Assembly: GCF_965638725.1 (NCBI RefSeq)
Contig: NC_134982.1
Location: 4,832,126-4,896,125, forward strand
Source: Aptenodytes patagonicus
Lineage: Eukaryota; Chordata; Aves; Sphenisciformes; Spheniscidae
Reading direction: 5' to 3'
DNA length: 64,000 bases
The notes under the pieces were generated by a model that was given only the letters and a program-made list of their open reading frames with translations, was not told the DNA's origin and did no database searches. Positions within the stretch are counted from its first letter, which is position 1. Every line of letters starts with the position of its first letter. Shown here one piece after another: positions 62,231 to 64,000 of the stretch. The translations under genes were made by a program, and so were the position numbers.

Positions 62231-62465
62231 TGAAGCGACGGCTGAAATAACCAGCACGTCCCCAGCCCCCCGGCTGCCCCACGGCCTTCGCTCCCCGCCC
62301 CCCTGCGCCTCACACCGGCCCCTGCCCACCTCACGCCCCCCAGCCCCGCCGCCGCCGCCGCTCCCCTCCCCTTCCGCCCGCCGAGGGCCATTTCAAGGGC
62401 ACCTGCCGCAACGGGGTGTTTTTCTGAAAGCCCCGTTTCGGCCTTTTTTTTTTTTTAAATTATTT

Positions 62466-62484
62466 TATATATATATATATATAT
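62466..62484. repeat. (TA)n tract in the ATP5F1A upstream region
   Basis: About nine TA units are followed by an imperfect (CTAT)n run. The tract interrupts the GC-rich island about 250 bp upstream of the ATP5F1A ATG. Confidence 0.9.
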
Positions 62485-62568
62485 CTATCTATATATCCCC
62501 TCAACGCACAGAGGCGCAGGGAGGAGGAAGCCGCCAGGACGCCTGAGGTGGCCGGGAGCGACGGGGGA

Positions 62569-62580
62569 AGCACTTCCTGG
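62569..62580 (-). promoter_or_regulatory. ATP5F1A: ETS/GABP (NRF-2-like) site upstream of ATP5F1A
   Basis: The minus strand reads CCAGGAAGTGCT, an ETS-family core of the type bound by GABP, which controls many oxidative phosphorylation genes. It is about 150 bp from the start codon. Motif call only. Confidence 0.5.
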
Positions 62581-62638
62581 CCGCGCCCCGCCCCGCGCCG
62601 TGGGCGTGGCCTCGCCGCCAAAAGGGGCGGAGCGTGCC

Positions 62639-62650
62639 GCCGCCATTTTG
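62639..62650 (+). promoter_or_regulatory. ATP5F1A: YY1 site at the presumed ATP5F1A start
   Basis: GCCGCCATTTTG matches the YY1 consensus (GCCGCCATNTTG) and lies about 80 bp before the ATG, the typical start-site-proximal place for YY1. The family literature describes YY1 acting at this gene's initiator region in mammals. Confidence 0.65.
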
Positions 62651-62729
62651 TGGAGAGAGCGCGGGGCCGGCAGCAGCCTCCCGTCTGCTTCTGTCTTCTC
62701 CGGAGGAGCCGCCGCCCGCCGCCGCCGCC

Positions 62730-62789
62730 ATGCTCTCCGCCCGCGTGGCTGCCGCCCTCGCCCGCTCCCTGCCGCGGCAGGCCGGCCTG
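62730..62789 (+). CDS. ATP5F1A: ATP5F1A exon 1 coding part
   Basis: It is 20 codons, ending GGCCTG before the donor GTGAGC (phase 0). The much longer open frame that continues to 63074 is intron read-through in GC-rich DNA. Confidence 0.95.
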
Positions 62790-64000
62790 GTGAGCGCGTC
62801 CTCTCCTCTCTGGAGCGGGCGGGGGCAGGGGAGGGACGGGCGCCGCCGCCGCCGCCATCTTGGGGGCCGCGGTGACATTGAGGGGCCGCGGCCTCCCGCT
62901 CTCGGGAGTCTGGGACGGGGTGTGTGTGTGTGGGGGGGCTCGCCTCAGCGCTGGGTGCCAGCGGGGCCCCAACTGAGGAGCGAGGGTGCCCTCACCCTGG
63001 GAGGGGGGGGTGGTCTAGGGGACGGCGTGTCCTTCCCCGGGGATGCGGATTGGCACTGTTGGGGTTCAGGTTAATGTTTGAAAGCTCCTAGATCCCAGTC
63101 AGGGTTCGGGATTTGAGCTGTGAGGCTTTGCGAGGTGGCATTTTTTTCCCCGTGTTTGTGGGGAGAACGAGGGTGGGAAGATCTGTCAGAATCTGTTCCT
63201 GGCCGGTGTCCCTTGTGAAGGTGAATGGAGGAGAGGCCTGCCCAGGCTTTCAGAGAAATAGAATTAACGCTGCATGGGACTGCACTGGTAGCTTTGCTTG
63301 GGATGTAGCATTATAATTTTTAAATGCATTCATTATCACAGATTTATTGTTTTTCGTTTCTGCTGTGGTATATGTTCTAGCTATACTTCAGAAATTCTGC
63401 AGTTAGATTTTTCTTACAAAGGCCAACCATTAGAGTGCACAATCTTATATTTCCCCCTTGTGCAGAACCATGAGGGGTGCACTGATTTCTTTACGCCCCA
63501 AGCTTTTGATGTTCAGTGTAAAGGTGGCAAACGAGAGGAGGTGTTGTTTTGCGAGCTGCTGCGGTGCTGGGCTGGTGACATCAGTGCAATGCAGAAAAAT
63601 GCAGCGAGTAATTTAGAGCAATCTCCTTTACCATCTGTCCTTCCTTAGTGGTGCTGGACTTGGTTCCATAACTCCAAGTTGTGAATGGAGTGCTGTGGAG
63701 CGCAACTCAAAACTGAGACATGTTAAATGTATAAGCTCATGATCAAAAATTTCAGTGTGTTATCTCTTAACATTTTTTTTAAAGATTGAGGAAATCTCAC
63801 TGTTACTGAATCAATTACTTATTTTAGATTGCCAGAAACACCCTGGGTGCAGCATTTGTTGCTACAAGAAACATCCATGCCTCCAAAACATGCTTTCAGA
63901 AAACTGGTGAGTCTGAGAAAGGTCTTCATATAAGAGTGCGGTTTAAGAACTTGCTCTATCAGATAAAAAGGAATTTGAATATGGAGGGGGGGTGTCAGCT
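62730..64000 (+). CDS. ATP5F1A: ATP5F1A, mitochondrial ATP synthase F1 subunit alpha (5' part only)
   Basis: CDS visible: join(62730..62789, 63828..63906, continues beyond the window), 46 codons of about 553. ATP5F1A is the non-catalytic, nucleotide-binding alpha subunit of the F1 hexamer in the mitochondrial matrix. The visible part is the mitochondrial targeting presequence: MLSARVAAALARSLPRQAGL, then IARNTLGAAFVATRNIHASK and TCFQKT. It is rich in Arg/Ala/Ser with no acidic residue, as expected of an import signal. The mature mammalian protein starts at Gln44, and Gln44 is present here, so most or all of the presequence is covered. The start has an excellent Kozak context (GCCGCCATGC). The remaining exons are off the right edge. 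Identification is firm from the presequence and synteny. Confidence 0.95.
62790..63827 (+). other. ATP5F1A: ATP5F1A intron 1
   Basis: This 1.04-kb intron is GC-rich at its 5' end (with a YY1 site) and AT-rich later. The open frames at 63113-63316 and 63298-63648 show no sign of being genes. Confidence 0.75.
62851..62862 (+). promoter_or_regulatory. ATP5F1A: Second YY1 site, in ATP5F1A intron 1
   Basis: GCCGCCATCTTG is a perfect YY1 consensus, in the same orientation as the upstream site, 62 bp after the exon 1 donor. Downstream YY1 sites in the first ~200 bp of a gene are common in CpG-island promoters. Confidence 0.7.
63828..63906 (+). CDS. ATP5F1A: ATP5F1A exon 2
   Basis: The acceptor is TTATTTTAG before ATTGCC; the donor is AAAACTG followed by GTGAGT. 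It is 26 codons plus one base (phase 1). It encodes IARNTLGAAFVATRNIHASK then TCFQKT, aligning to the human presequence and the mature N-terminus QKT. Confidence 0.95.
63907..64000 (+). other. ATP5F1A: ATP5F1A intron 2 (partial), right edge
   Basis: Intronic sequence follows the GTGAGT donor up to the window end. Nothing else is visible. Confidence 0.8.

Larger units (their letters stand above)
62240..63020. promoter_or_regulatory. ATP5F1A: CpG island, ATP5F1A promoter and exon 1
   Basis: This GC-rich island contains GC boxes (CCCCGCCCC near 62588, GGGGCGGAG at 62624-62632), a GGGCGTGGC box at 62602-62610, ETS and YY1 sites and no TATA box at a usual distance. This is a typical nuclear-encoded OXPHOS promoter layout. 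The start site is likely around 62.64-62.69 kb. Confidence 0.75.

Noticed and set aside
62460-63074. Long frames of 91-170 codons around ATP5F1A exon 1
   Set aside because: Only 62730-62789 is exon, shown by the GTGAGC donor and match to the alpha-subunit presequence; the rest is GC-rich read-through or antisense shadow.
1-64000. CRISPR arrays, tRNA/rRNA genes, prokaryote-type operons
   Set aside because: The sequence is a bird nuclear locus; no spaced direct repeats or tRNA cloverleaf sequences were seen.

Overview
The window is vertebrate nuclear DNA, almost certainly from a bird. The support is large introns with GT/AG splice sites, CpG-island promoters, chicken-repeat-1 (CR1) LINE tails and two solo LTRs of a type I recognise from avian ERVL-like elements. 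Three known genes can be read exon by exon: ARK2N (formerly C18orf25; minus strand, 3' end cut off by the left edge), HAUS1 (minus strand, complete) and ATP5F1A (formerly ATP5A1; plus strand, only the first two coding exons before the right edge). The order and orientation match human 18q21.1. In birds this block lies on the Z chromosome, and ATP5F1A and ARK2N are known to keep W gametologs, so the window is probably Z-linked (or, less likely, W-linked).

Layout. 1-42.4 kb: ARK2N, read right to left. A non-coding first exon ends at 42223 inside a strong CpG island (about 41.7-43.2 kb). The first coding exon is 26014-26830, a 183-bp cassette exon is 7394-7576, and a 127-bp exon is 2485-2611; the last coding exon lies left of the window. 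The introns hold two CR1 3' ends, one sense-oriented solo LTR with perfect 5-bp target duplication, ancient SINE-like remnants, and one unexplained 167-codon open frame (19068-19571) that looks like real protein. 43.2-50.5 kb: intergenic, with no gene that I can support. 50.5-61.5 kb: HAUS1 in nine coding exons (298 codons from the first ATG), with an antisense solo LTR only 75 bp from one splice acceptor. 61.5-62.7 kb: the head-to-head HAUS1/ATP5F1A intergenic region, made of two GC-rich promoters separated by an AT-rich spacer. 62.7-64 kb: ATP5F1A exons 1 and 2.

The three genes are neighbours by ancient synteny, not by shared pathway. ARK2N is an Arkadia-N-terminal-like phosphorylation target. 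HAUS1 is an augmin subunit for spindle microtubule branching. ATP5F1A is the alpha subunit of mitochondrial F1-ATPase. HAUS1 and ATP5F1A are divergently arranged about 1.2 kb apart and may share promoter architecture. Promoter motifs that I can see are a ZNF143/THAP11-type site upstream of HAUS1, and YY1 and ETS/GABP sites around ATP5F1A exon 1.
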